Positions 1 to 6,471 of a stretch of 6,935 bases of DNA are shown here, piece after piece. The notes below the pieces were generated by a model, which saw only the letters and a list, made by a program, of their open reading frames with translations, had not been told where the DNA came from and did no database searches. A program made the position numbers and the translations under genes. Location of the stretch: positions 1 to 6,935 of the forward strand of contig RQCD01000188.1 in NCBI GenBank assembly GCA_008668455.1, in the 5' to 3' direction. Position 1 is the first letter of the stretch. Each line of letters opens with the position of its first letter. Source of the stretch: Clostridia bacterium. GTDB taxonomy: Bacteria; Bacillota; Clostridia; UBA1381.

Positions 1-1094
1 AAATCGACCGGCTGTACGGTTATGCCCCCTTTGCAGCCATAATGGAGCTTTTCGTCGCGCCTCCGCATTCCGCATGGCCGGCTGCAATGCGGAACCGGCA
101 GGAGCCGGAGCTTACCGAGCTTTGCAGTCAGCTTTCGGAGGAGATTCTGTTTCAGAAATTTATGCAGTATCTGTTTTACCGGCAATGGAACAAGCTGAAG
201 GAATATGCCAATGAGCAGGGGATTCAAATAGTTGGCGATCTGCCCATCTATGTTGCATACGACAGTGCAGATACCTGGATTTCTCCGGAGCTTTTCCAGC
301 TGGATGAAAATTTGAATCCGAAAGCGGTTGCCGGCTGTCCGCCGGACGCATTTTCCGAAACCGGTCAGCTTTGGGGCAATCCGCTTTACGATTGGGAGTA
401 TCATAAAAAAACCGGCTATGCCTGGTGGATTAAAAGAATCCGGCATTGCTGCCGCTTGTTTGATACGGTTCGGATTGACCATTTCCGCGGCTTTGACGAG
501 TATTATTCCATTCCGTATCCCAGTAAAACCGCCGAGATCGGCAGCTGGGAGAAAGGTCCGGGAATGGAGCTGTTTTTAGCGTTAGAGACGGCATGCCCCA
601 GGCTTTCTATTATTGCAGAGGACTTAGGTTTTTTAACAGAAAGCGTGTTATCGCTCCGGGATTCTACCGGATTTCCGGGGATGAAGGTGCTGCAATTTGC
701 GTTTGACGCACGGGAGGAAAGCGACTATCTGCCGCACAATTATCCGAAAAACTGTGTGGTCTACACCGGTACGCATGATAACAACACCACGGTCGGATGG
801 TCTGGCGAGGCAAGTGCGCAGGATATTGCCTTTGCCAAGGAATACATGGGGATTACGCCGGCAGACTGGAATCTTTGCCGCGGCATGATCCGGCTGGCAA
901 TGGCGAGTGTTGCAGATACCTGTATCATCCCATTACAGGATTATTTAGAAGAGGGGGAACAAAGCCGGATCAACACGCCGTCCACGATCGGAAACAACTG
1001 GACGTATCAGATGAATCCGGAGCGGCTGACGCCGGAGGTTATTGCGGCAATTGCCCATTTAACCAAGCTTTATGGACGATGCAGGGAGGAGTGA
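1..1094 (+). CDS. malQ: 4-alpha-glucanotransferase (amylomaltase, GH77), 5'-truncated by window edge
   Basis: This cytoplasmic enzyme moves maltodextrin segments between alpha-1,4-glucans and releases glucose (GH77 family). The reading frame is open from base 3, and the residues before the first ATG (42) already match the family, so the gene starts outside the window and 42 is not the true start. Counting from that ATG, the three GH77 acidic catalytic residues are visible. The nucleophile is D146 in RIDHFRGF (codon 477-479), the acid/base is E193 in IAEDLG (618-620), and the third is D246 in GTHDNNT (777-779). GDLPIYVAYDSADTW and NTPSTIGNNW are further family signatures. About 364 residues are visible. 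Short bacterial amylomaltases are about 500 residues, so roughly 130 N-terminal residues are missing. The stop (1092-1094) lies 4 nt before glgP, whose ribosome binding site is inside this gene, implying one operon. Confidence 0.95.
   Translation, partial: IDRLYGYAPFAAIMELFVAPPHSAWPAAMRNRQEPELTELCSQLSEEILFQKFMQYLFYRQWNKLKEYANEQGIQIVGDLPIYVAYDSADTWISPELFQLDENLNPKAVAGCPPDAFSETGQLWGNPLYDWEYHKKTGYAWWIKRIRHCCRLFDTVRIDHFRGFDEYYSIPYPSKTAEIGSWEKGPGMELFLALETACPRLSIIAEDLGFLTESVLSLRDSTGFPGMKVLQFAFDAREESDYLPHNYPKNCVVYTGTHDNNTTVGWSGEASAQDIAFAKEYMGITPADWNLCRGMIRLAMASVADTCIIPLQDYLEEGEQSRINTPSTIGNNWTYQMNPERLTPEVIAAIAHLTKLYGRCREE
1084..1090 (+). promoter_or_regulatory. Ribosome binding site deciding the glgP start
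   Basis: GGGAGGA lies 8 nt before the ATG at 1099. An in-frame ATG at 1072 would add nine residues, but it has no purine-rich site in front and would overlap the end of malQ. The 1099 start is therefore preferred. The site lies inside the last codons of malQ, as expected for translational coupling. Confidence 0.85.
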
Positions 1095-1098
1095 GAAC

Positions 1099-3366
1099 AT
1101 GTTTTTAGAATATTTTGAAAAAAATTATCAGAAAGAGCTTTCCGCGTGCAGCCGGCACGAGGTTTATACGGCGCTTTTATCTTTTGTGAAGGAGCAGCTT
1201 TCGGAGCGCGGCTATTATCAGGCAAAGAAAAAGATTTACTATATTTCCGCAGAATTTCTGATCGGAAAATTATTGGCAAATAATCTGATTAATTTAGGGA
1301 TTTATCAGAAAGTGGATGAGGAATTAAAAAGCGCCGGCTTTTCTATGGCGCAGCTGGAGGAGGAAGAACCGGAACCGTCCTTGGGAAACGGCGGTCTGGG
1401 ACGGCTTGCAGCATGTTTTTTAGATTCGATTGCAACCTTGGGACTCTGCGGAGACGGTGTGGGGTTAAACTATCATTTCGGACTTTTTAAGCAGGTGTTC
1501 CGGGATGGCCTGCAGACCGAAGAACCGAATCCGTGGATGGAGCAACAAAGCTGGCTTACCGACAGCGGACTGTCATTCCGGGTCAAATTCGGAGATTTTT
1601 CGCTGGATTCCGTCATGTACAATTTAGACGTTTCCGGCTATCAGGGAAAGTGCAACCGACTGCGTTTGTTTGATGTCAAGACGGTGGATGAATCGGTTGT
1701 TAAAGAGGAGATTGCATTTGACAAAACGGCAATTGCAAAAAATCTGACCCTGTTTTTATACCCGGACGACAGTGACGGGGACGGACGGCTTTTGCGGATT
1801 TATCAGCAGTATTTTATGGTGAGCAATGCGGCGCAGCTGATTCTTGCCGAGGCGGTGCAGAAAGGCTCGGATCTGCACGATTTAGCCGATTATGCGGTGA
1901 TTCAGATTAACGACACGCACCCCACGCTGATTATTCCGGAGCTTGTATATCAGCTTTCGGAGCGCGGCTTTGATTTTGACGAGGCGGTTCGGATTGTCCG
2001 GAGCATGTGCGCATACACCAACCACACGATTTTAGCCGAGGCGCTGGAAAAATGGCCGAGCGAGTATTTAGAAAAGGTTGTTCCGCACTTAATGCCGGTG
2101 ATTCAGAAATTAGATGAACGCGTCCGGAACAAATATTCCGATCCGGCGGTGCAGATTATCGATGAGGATGATCGGGTGCATATGGCGCGGATCGACATTC
2201 ACTATGGGTTCAGCGTGAACGGCGTTGCCGCTTTGCATACTGAGATTTTAGAGCATAGCGAGCTTGCGCCCTTTTATAAAATCTATCCGGAGCGTTTTTC
2301 CAATAAAACAAACGGAATCACGTTCCGCCGCTGGCTTTTGCACACAAACCCGGAGTTGACTGATCTGATCCGGGAAAAAATCGGAGACGAATTTTTGCAG
2401 GATGCACGGGAATTAAAAAAGCTATTAAGCTATAAGAATGATGGGGACACAAAAAAGAGACTGCTGGCAATCAAGGAACACAACAAGAAACGTCTTTCCG
2501 AGCATCTTTTAGAAAAACAGGGAATTATGATTCCAAAAGACGCGGTATACGACATTCAGATTAAGCGGCTGCATGAATATAAGCGTCAGCAGATGAACTT
2601 ACTTTATCTGATTCATCAGTATCAGGAAATCAAAAAAGGGAATCTGCCGAAACGTCCGATTGTGTGCCTGTTCGGCGCAAAGGCTGCACCGGCATATGTG
2701 ATTGCAAAGGATATTATTCATGCGATCCTGTGCATGCAGAAGATAGTTTCGGAGGACGCAGAGGTTTCCCGATATTTGCAGGTTTGCATGGTGGAAAATT
2801 ATAATGTCACCGAGGCGGAATTTCTGATTCCGGCATGCGATCTCTCCGAACAGATTTCGCTGGCATCCAAAGAGGCGAGCGGGACAGGAAACATGAAAAT
2901 GATGTTAAACGGCGCAGTTACCTTAGGAACGATGGACGGCGCAAATGTGGAAATTGCAGACCTTGTTGGGGAGGAAAATATTTATATTTTCGGAAAACGG
3001 TCTGAGGAGGTTATCCGTCTGTATGAAACAAAGGGATATACCCCAAAGACAGTTTATGAAAAAAGTGCGGTTGTTCGGGAGGCGTTGGATTTTCTGGTCG
3101 GACCGGAAATGCTCCGGATTGGACACAAAGAAAATTTGGAACGCATTTACCGGGAGCTTTTGAAAAAGGACTGGTTTATGACCCTGTTGGATCTGGAGGA
3201 TTATATCAAAACGAAAAAACAGGCGCTTTCCGATTATGAAAACCGGGATCGGTGGGCAGAAAAAATGCTTATTAATATTGCAAATGCAGGCTATTTCTCC
3301 TCCGACCGGACGATAGAGGAATATAACCGGGATATCTGGCATTTGGAGCAGGGAGCAAAAAAATGA
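1099..3366 (+). CDS. glgP: Glycogen/maltodextrin phosphorylase (GT35)
   Basis: This pyridoxal-phosphate enzyme removes terminal glucose from alpha-1,4-glucans with inorganic phosphate and yields glucose-1-phosphate. The protein is 755 residues from the ATG at 1099, at the short end of the usual 750-850 range. LGNGGLGRLAACF (residues 95-107) is the conserved N-terminal signature, and KRLHEYKRQ begins at residue 489. EASGTGNMKMMLNG carries the lysine that binds pyridoxal phosphate, K600 (codon 2896-2898), followed by GTMDGANVEI. The N-terminal regulatory extension of animal phosphorylases appears absent, so AMP or phosphorylation control is unlikely by inference. The gene follows malQ by 4 nt, an arrangement common in maltodextrin/glycogen breakdown operons. 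Its stop overlaps the ATG of the next ORF (ATGA at 3363-3366). Whether glycogen or maltodextrin is the main substrate cannot be told from sequence alone. Confidence 0.97.
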   Translation: MFLEYFEKNYQKELSACSRHEVYTALLSFVKEQLSERGYYQAKKKIYYISAEFLIGKLLANNLINLGIYQKVDEELKSAGFSMAQLEEEEPEPSLGNGGLGRLAACFLDSIATLGLCGDGVGLNYHFGLFKQVFRDGLQTEEPNPWMEQQSWLTDSGLSFRVKFGDFSLDSVMYNLDVSGYQGKCNRLRLFDVKTVDESVVKEEIAFDKTAIAKNLTLFLYPDDSDGDGRLLRIYQQYFMVSNAAQLILAEAVQKGSDLHDLADYAVIQINDTHPTLIIPELVYQLSERGFDFDEAVRIVRSMCAYTNHTILAEALEKWPSEYLEKVVPHLMPVIQKLDERVRNKYSDPAVQIIDEDDRVHMARIDIHYGFSVNGVAALHTEILEHSELAPFYKIYPERFSNKTNGITFRRWLLHTNPELTDLIREKIGDEFLQDARELKKLLSYKNDGDTKKRLLAIKEHNKKRLSEHLLEKQGIMIPKDAVYDIQIKRLHEYKRQQMNLLYLIHQYQEIKKGNLPKRPIVCLFGAKAAPAYVIAKDIIHAILCMQKIVSEDAEVSRYLQVCMVENYNVTEAEFLIPACDLSEQISLASKEASGTGNMKMMLNGAVTLGTMDGANVEIADLVGEENIYIFGKRSEEVIRLYETKGYTPKTVYEKSAVVREALDFLVGPEMLRIGHKENLERIYRELLKKDWFMTLLDLEDYIKTKKQALSDYENRDRWAEKMLINIANAGYFSSDRTIEEYNRDIWHLEQGAKK

Positions 3367-3485
3367 AGAAAATCTTAATTTTACTGACCCTCCTAGCTCT
3401 CGGCATTTCCGGATGCATAAAGGATTCTGCTCGGGCAGGAATTATAAAAACGGGGACAGATTATATCTGTCCCCGTTTTCTATGA
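3363..3485 (+). CDS. Putative 40-residue lipoprotein, overlapping glgP and the terminator
   Basis: The ATG at 3363 overlaps the glgP stop as ATGA, and a strong GGGAG site at 3351-3355 sits 7 nt upstream. The product begins MKKILILLTLLALGISGC. This is a lysine-rich start, a hydrophobic core (residues 4-15) and a lipobox I-S-G-C with C18 as the predicted lipidated cysteine, so a type II signal peptide is clear. Only 22 residues follow the cysteine, and residues 29-39 are encoded by the terminator hairpin at 3447-3479. It could be a genuine tiny membrane-anchored peptide, or the 5' remnant of a longer lipoprotein gene cut off by the terminator. The signal peptide and ribosome binding site argue that it is translated. 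I recognise no family and assign no function. Confidence 0.55.
   Translation: MKKILILLTLLALGISGCIKDSARAGIIKTGTDYICPRFL
3447..3479. terminator. Bidirectional rho-independent terminator between glgP and gdhA
   Basis: A perfect 14-bp inverted repeat has arms at 3447-3460 and 3466-3479 around a 5-nt loop (TTATA). The arms carry a CGGGGACAGA core flanked by four A on the left and four T on the right, so it reads as an intrinsic terminator on both strands. It sits between the convergent malQ-glgP operon and gdhA and serves both. The left arm and part of the right arm also code for the end of the small lipoprotein ORF. Confidence 0.93.
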
Positions 3486-3493
3486 TTAAATGA

Positions 3494-4837
3494 TCAGACA
3501 ATTCCCTGTGCCATCATAGCGTCTGCAACCTTTTTAAAGCCTGCAATATTTGCGCCGGACACTAAGTCCTTCTTGCCGTTGAAGCTCTTGTTGTATTCAT
3601 CAGCAGCGGCAGATGCAGCCTTATAAATGTTGATCATGATGTTATGAAGCTTTTCATCTACTTCTTCAAATGTCCAGGAAAGTCTCTGAGAGTTCTGGCT
3701 CATTTCTAGAGCAGAAGTAGCAACGCCGCCTGCGTTTGCAGCCTTACCCGGTGCAAAGTATACGCCGTTTTCCTGCAAGTATTTTGTTGCGTCCAGCGTA
3801 GTCGGCATGTTTGCGCCTTCGGCAACGATCATGCAGCCGTTTGCAACCAATGCCTTTGCATCCTCTAAATTTAACTCGTTCTGTGTTGCGCAGGGGAGTG
3901 CGATGTCGCATTTTACAGACCAGATTCCCTTGCCCTCATGATATTCAGCATTCGGACGGTAGGAAAGATAATCCTTAATTCTTCCGCGCTTTACTTCCTT
4001 AATTTCCTTTACGGCAGCTAAATCAATGCCGTCCTTGTCGTATATCCAGCCGTTGGAGTCGGACATAGCAACAACCTTAGCGCCATAGGACTGTGCCTTT
4101 TCGGTTGCGTAGATTGCAACATTGCCTGCGCCCGAAACGACAACAGTTTTGCCGTTAAAGTCCGTACCTAAGTCTGCAAGCATTTCCTTTGTAAAGTAAA
4201 CCAGACCGTAGCCGGTTGCTTCCGTTCTTGCTAAAGAACCGCCCCAGGTGAGTCCTTTTCCTGTTAAAACACCCTCGTATACGTTTTTGATTCTCTTATA
4301 CTGACCAAACATGTAGCCGATCTCTCTTGCACCTGTTCCGATATCACCGGCAGGAACATCGGTATCAGCGCCGATATGCCTGCAAAGCTCTGTCATAAAG
4401 CTTTGGCAGAATGCCATTACCTCGCGGTCGGATTTGCCTTTCGGATCAAAATCGCTGCCGCCCTTACCGCCGCCGATCGGGAGCGTGGTTAAGGAGTTTT
4501 TAAATACCTGCTCAAAGCCGAGGAATTTAATGATTCCCAGGTTTACAGACGGGTGCAGACGAATACCGCCCTTATAAGGACCGATTGCAGAATTAAACTG
4601 TACGCGGTAGCCTCTGTTTACCTGAACCTTTCCGTTATCATCTACCCACGGTACGCGGAACATCAGCTGGCGCTCCGGTTCTACGATTCTTTCCAACAGT
4701 CCGGCAGCTTCATATTCCGGATGCTTTTCAAAAACCGGCTCTAAGGTGGTTAAAACCTCGGTTGCCGCCTGAATAAACTCCGGCTCATTAGAATTCTTTT
4801 CTTTTAACTTTGCCAATACTTCTTGTGCATATGACAT
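3494..4837 (-). CDS. gdhA: NADP-type glutamate dehydrogenase
   Basis: It catalyses reversible reductive amination of 2-oxoglutarate with ammonia to glutamate in the cytoplasm. The product is 447 residues, the usual length of the hexameric bacterial class. Residues known from the Clostridium symbiosum enzyme are present at the same numbers: K89 and K113 (substrate), catalytic K125 in IGGGKGGSDF, D165, and S380. The Rossmann fingerprint is SGAGNVA (235-241). The strand-end sequence is SDSNG (259-263), resembling the SDSSG of the NADP enzyme of E. coli rather than the NAD-specific C. symbiosum type. This suggests NADPH use and an ammonia-assimilating role, by inference. The start is ATG at 4835-4837 with GAGGAGGA 7 nt upstream. 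Its 15 arginines use AGA (7), CGC (5), CGT (2) and AGG (1) but no CGG, unlike CGG-rich glgP, which suggests high expression. It is a single-gene unit with its own promoter and the shared terminator. Confidence 0.96.
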   Translation of the reverse strand: MSYAQEVLAKLKEKNSNEPEFIQAATEVLTTLEPVFEKHPEYEAAGLLERIVEPERQLMFRVPWVDDNGKVQVNRGYRVQFNSAIGPYKGGIRLHPSVNLGIIKFLGFEQVFKNSLTTLPIGGGKGGSDFDPKGKSDREVMAFCQSFMTELCRHIGADTDVPAGDIGTGAREIGYMFGQYKRIKNVYEGVLTGKGLTWGGSLARTEATGYGLVYFTKEMLADLGTDFNGKTVVVSGAGNVAIYATEKAQSYGAKVVAMSDSNGWIYDKDGIDLAAVKEIKEVKRGRIKDYLSYRPNAEYHEGKGIWSVKCDIALPCATQNELNLEDAKALVANGCMIVAEGANMPTTLDATKYLQENGVYFAPGKAANAGGVATSALEMSQNSQRLSWTFEEVDEKLHNIMINIYKAASAAADEYNKSFNGKKDLVSGANIAGFKKVADAMMAQGIV

Positions 4838-4844
4838 GCTCGAT

Positions 4845-4852
4845 TCCTCCTC
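4845..4852 (-). promoter_or_regulatory. gdhA ribosome binding site
   Basis: On the minus strand this reads GAGGAGGA and ends 7 nt before the ATG. It is close to the full complement of the 16S rRNA 3' end and fits a strongly translated gene. Confidence 0.85.
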
Positions 4853-4891
4853 ATAACAATCTCGGGCACATGAAAAGTACCCTCTTTTCTT

Positions 4892-4920
4892 ATTTTAGCA
4901 CAATTTTATAGAACCTGCAA
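4892..4920 (-). promoter_or_regulatory. gdhA promoter (sigma-A type, extended -10)
   Basis: On the minus strand the -35 is TTGCAG (4915-4920), a 17-nt spacer follows, and the -10 is TAAAAT (4892-4897). The bases directly before the -10 are TGC, giving an extended -10 that compensates for the weak -35. The predicted start is near 4885, leaving a leader of about 48 nt. A small inverted repeat GAAAAG-N6-CTTTTC (4872-4889) falls at the predicted start and could be an operator, but this is only a guess. Confidence 0.6.
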
Positions 4921-4959
4921 TATTTTTTTCCTGCTTTCCGGATTTTTCGCTAAATAGAC

Positions 4960-4982
4960 AAAAAACGATAAAACTGTTTTTT
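4960..4982. repeat. AT-rich inverted repeat in the divergent gdhA / Mur-like intergenic region
   Basis: AAAAAAC (4960-4966) and GTTTTTT (4976-4982) form a 7-bp inverted repeat around 9 nt. It lies about 40 bp upstream of the gdhA -35 and about 110 bp upstream of the rightward gene. With only one G:C pair it is a poor terminator, so it may be a protein site or chance in AT-rich DNA. In the rest of this 255-bp gap I found only a weak rightward promoter candidate, TTTCCA (5010-5015) with TAAAGT (5034-5039) and an 18-nt spacer. Confidence 0.3.
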
Positions 4983-5080
4983 CATATCCATAAAATTACA
5001 CAAAATAAGTTTCCAGATGATACATTTCACTGATAAAGTATTCTTTTTTTGGGCATACTGAAAACAAGGCTATGAATAAA

Positions 5081-5086
5081 GAGGAG
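5081..5086 (+). promoter_or_regulatory. Ribosome binding site deciding the start of the Mur-like gene
   Basis: GAGGAG ends 6 nt before the ATG at 5093. An in-frame ATG at 5072 is preceded only by AAGG and would add seven charged residues before the first predicted beta strand. The 5093 start is therefore favoured. Confidence 0.7.
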
Positions 5087-5092
5087 ACGCGT

Positions 5093-5662
5093 ATGATTGT
5101 GATTGGAATCTATGCACCGGGACACCAGAGGCGGATTGCAGAGCTGGTACAGGAGATTTTTCATCAGTCCGGAAAACGAACCGCTGTGACAGACAAGAGC
5201 AGAGGCGGAGCGTATCTGGAGTATTTGTCTGCTGCAAAGCTGGACGCTGTGATTCTTCTGCTGCATCCGAATGAGCTTCCCAAGGCTTATTTTGATGTTT
5301 TGATTATGGAGCTTTCCCATTCGGTTTATCTGCCCGAGCTTGCCAAATGCCTGCACCGGGAAACGAGGCTCATTTATAACGAGGACGCATTTTTCTTCCC
5401 GGTGGTGCATCCGAACGCCATCAGCTACGGCATGCGTTACGACGCGGCAGCAACTGTTTCAAGCATCGAATCGGCAGAGGAGACTACGGTAGCATACTGT
5501 CTGCAAAAGCCAATCCGGAAGCTTTCCGGGGAGCTGGCAGAGGAGGGAGAGCTTTTAATCCGCCGTTCTGTTCCGATGGAAAAAAGCCTTTCCGACCTGC
5601 TTGCCGCAGTGACCTGCGGGATTGTCTGCGGCGTGATTCAGACACCGACTGTAAAAATTTAG
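5093..5662 (+). CDS. Uncharacterised protein with Mur ligase-like layout
   Basis: I do not firmly recognise this 189-residue protein. It begins with a strand-turn-helix, MIVIGIYAPGHQRRIAELVQ, at the place and spacing of the Mur ligase GITGTNGKTT loop, but without the glycine-lysine-threonine that binds ATP. Next come a strand DAVILLL (51-57), a strand FDVLIMELSH (67-76), then RLIYNEDAF (92-100), which recalls the Mur motif LVLNADDP. After that NAISYGMRYDAAATVSSIES (108-127) recalls the strand after it (VVTYG...DVRATDIE). The end, SLSDLLAAVTCGIVCGV (165-181), resembles the Mur helix NxLNALAAIAxALxLGV. My inference is a shortened, probably catalytically inactive Mur-ligase-related domain. There is no signal peptide or clear membrane segment. 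It is divergent from gdhA and 185 bp upstream of the OB-fold gene. A strong terminator is not seen after it, so the two may share transcripts. Confidence 0.75.
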   Translation: MIVIGIYAPGHQRRIAELVQEIFHQSGKRTAVTDKSRGGAYLEYLSAAKLDAVILLLHPNELPKAYFDVLIMELSHSVYLPELAKCLHRETRLIYNEDAFFFPVVHPNAISYGMRYDAAATVSSIESAEETTVAYCLQKPIRKLSGELAEEGELLIRRSVPMEKSLSDLLAAVTCGIVCGVIQTPTVKI

Positions 5663-5715
5663 CATATTTTATAATCATGCTGAATAGATATACTGTAGAC
5701 TGATCGTCTCAAGAT

Positions 5716-5845
5716 AAAGGAGAAACAAGGTCTGAATAAAACCGCCCATTGCACAGCTTTTTGCAAGGAGCAGCAAAGCAAGCGTTCTGAGCAATTTTCT
5801 TATCAGACTTCTTGTGCTTTACAATACAGAAAGGAATGGTTATAA
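5716..5845 (+). other. Possible leader ORF before the ssb-like gene (no standard start codon)
   Basis: AAAGGAG (5716-5722) is a textbook ribosome binding site with no ATG, GTG or TTG at a usable distance. Nine nt later lies a CTG (5732-5734), and that frame stays open for 37 codons to TAA at 5843-5845, just 2 nt before the next gene's ATG. The conceptual product starts LNKTAHCTAFCKEQ and resembles nothing I know. If translated, it could feed ribosomes to the weakly equipped downstream start. Equally it may be chance, because an open frame of this length is not rare. In the rest of this gap TATACT (5689-5694) and TATAAT (5670-5675) are -10-like but lack good -35 partners. Confidence 0.2.
5776..5819 (+). 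other. Imperfect hairpin in the ssb-like leader
   Basis: TCTGA (5786-5790) pairs with TCAGA (5803-5807) around a 12-nt loop. AAGCAAG (5776-5782) can pair with CT plus TGCTT (5811-5819) after a small internal loop and a two-base bulge. No T tract follows, so it is not an intrinsic terminator. It ends just before the purine stretch used for translation of the downstream gene and might modulate it. The fold was judged by eye only. Confidence 0.25.
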
Positions 5846-5847
5846 CA

Positions 5848-6471
5848 ATGGAAAATTACATCTGCAATAATCAGGCAGAGCTTGTGGGAATTGTAGAGGA
5901 TGAATTGACCTTTAATCATGAGCTTTACGGGGAAAAATTTTATTCGTTTACCCTGCGCGTTCCGCGCTTGTCCGGAATCAGCGACTACATCCGAGTGATG
6001 GTGTCGGATCGGCTTTTAACGGACTTTCCGCTGGCTGTAGGAAATATGGTGGAGATTGCAGGACAGTTCCGCTCGTACAACAGCTATGAGCAGGGGGAGA
6101 ACCGTCTGATTCTGACGGTGTTTGCAAAGGATTTGATGGTTCCGGACGCTGCGGTTCATAAAAATCCGAATTCCCTCTATTTAAACGGCTATGTCTGCAA
6201 AGAACCCATCTACCGAACCACACCGTTCGGACGGGAAATCACCGACCTGCTTTTGGCAGTCAACCGCACCTACAACAAATCGGACTACATACCCGTGATC
6301 GCATGGGGAAGAAATGCCCGCTACTGCAGAAGCTTTGATGTTGGGGAGCATGTGAAGCTCTGGGGCAGAATCCAGTCCCGGGAGTATCAGAAACGGCTCT
6401 CGGAGGAGGAAGTCGTCACAAGAACGGCATATGAGGTTTCCATCAGTAAGCTGGAATTGGAAGAATCGTAA
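5848..6471 (+). CDS. Single-stranded DNA-binding protein with two tandem OB folds
   Basis: The product is 207 residues and resembles the SSB-annotated proteins of clostridia that carry two OB folds rather than one OB fold plus an acidic tail. The first fold (about 1-100) runs from NQAELVGIVED through YIRVMVSDR to EIAGQFRSYNS and LILTVFAKDL. The second (about 108-205) repeats the order: NSLYLNGYVCKEP, FGREITDLLLAVNRTYN, YIPVIAWGRNAR, VKLWGRIQSREYQ, AYEVSISKLEL. The expected role is binding single-stranded DNA in replication or repair. The usual SSB tail ending in DDDIPF is missing; this one ends LELEES. The start is the ATG at 5848, with AAGGA at 5831-5835 (a long 12-nt spacing). Alternatives at 5812 and 5836 are in frame, but 5836 directly abuts the AAGGA. 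A bidirectional terminator follows at once. It is probably an accessory SSB beside a canonical ssb elsewhere. Confidence 0.85.
   Translation: MENYICNNQAELVGIVEDELTFNHELYGEKFYSFTLRVPRLSGISDYIRVMVSDRLLTDFPLAVGNMVEIAGQFRSYNSYEQGENRLILTVFAKDLMVPDAAVHKNPNSLYLNGYVCKEPIYRTTPFGREITDLLLAVNRTYNKSDYIPVIAWGRNARYCRSFDVGEHVKLWGRIQSREYQKRLSEEEVVTRTAYEVSISKLELEES

Noticed and set aside
42..44. ATG at 42 as the start of malQ
   Set aside because: The frame is open to the window edge and the residues before it fit the amylomaltase family; nucleotides upstream show no ribosome binding site.
2923..3342. 139-codon minus-strand ORF inside glgP
   Set aside because: It is fully antisense to the conserved C-terminal domain of glgP, with no ribosome binding site or recognisable domain; a shadow frame.
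5027..5410. 127-codon minus-strand ORF opposite the Mur-like gene
   Set aside because: It overlaps a better-supported plus-strand gene with a clear ribosome binding site, and its translation shows no coherent domain.
5659..5683. Hairpin TTAGCAT...ATGCTGA after the Mur-like gene as a terminator
   Set aside because: Only 7 pairs including a G-T pair, an 11-nt loop and no T tract; too weak to call.
5812..5847. Upstream ATGs at 5812 and 5836 as starts of the OB-fold gene
   Set aside because: 5836 directly abuts AAGGA, and 5812 has no site upstream; neither extension adds sequence resembling the OB fold.
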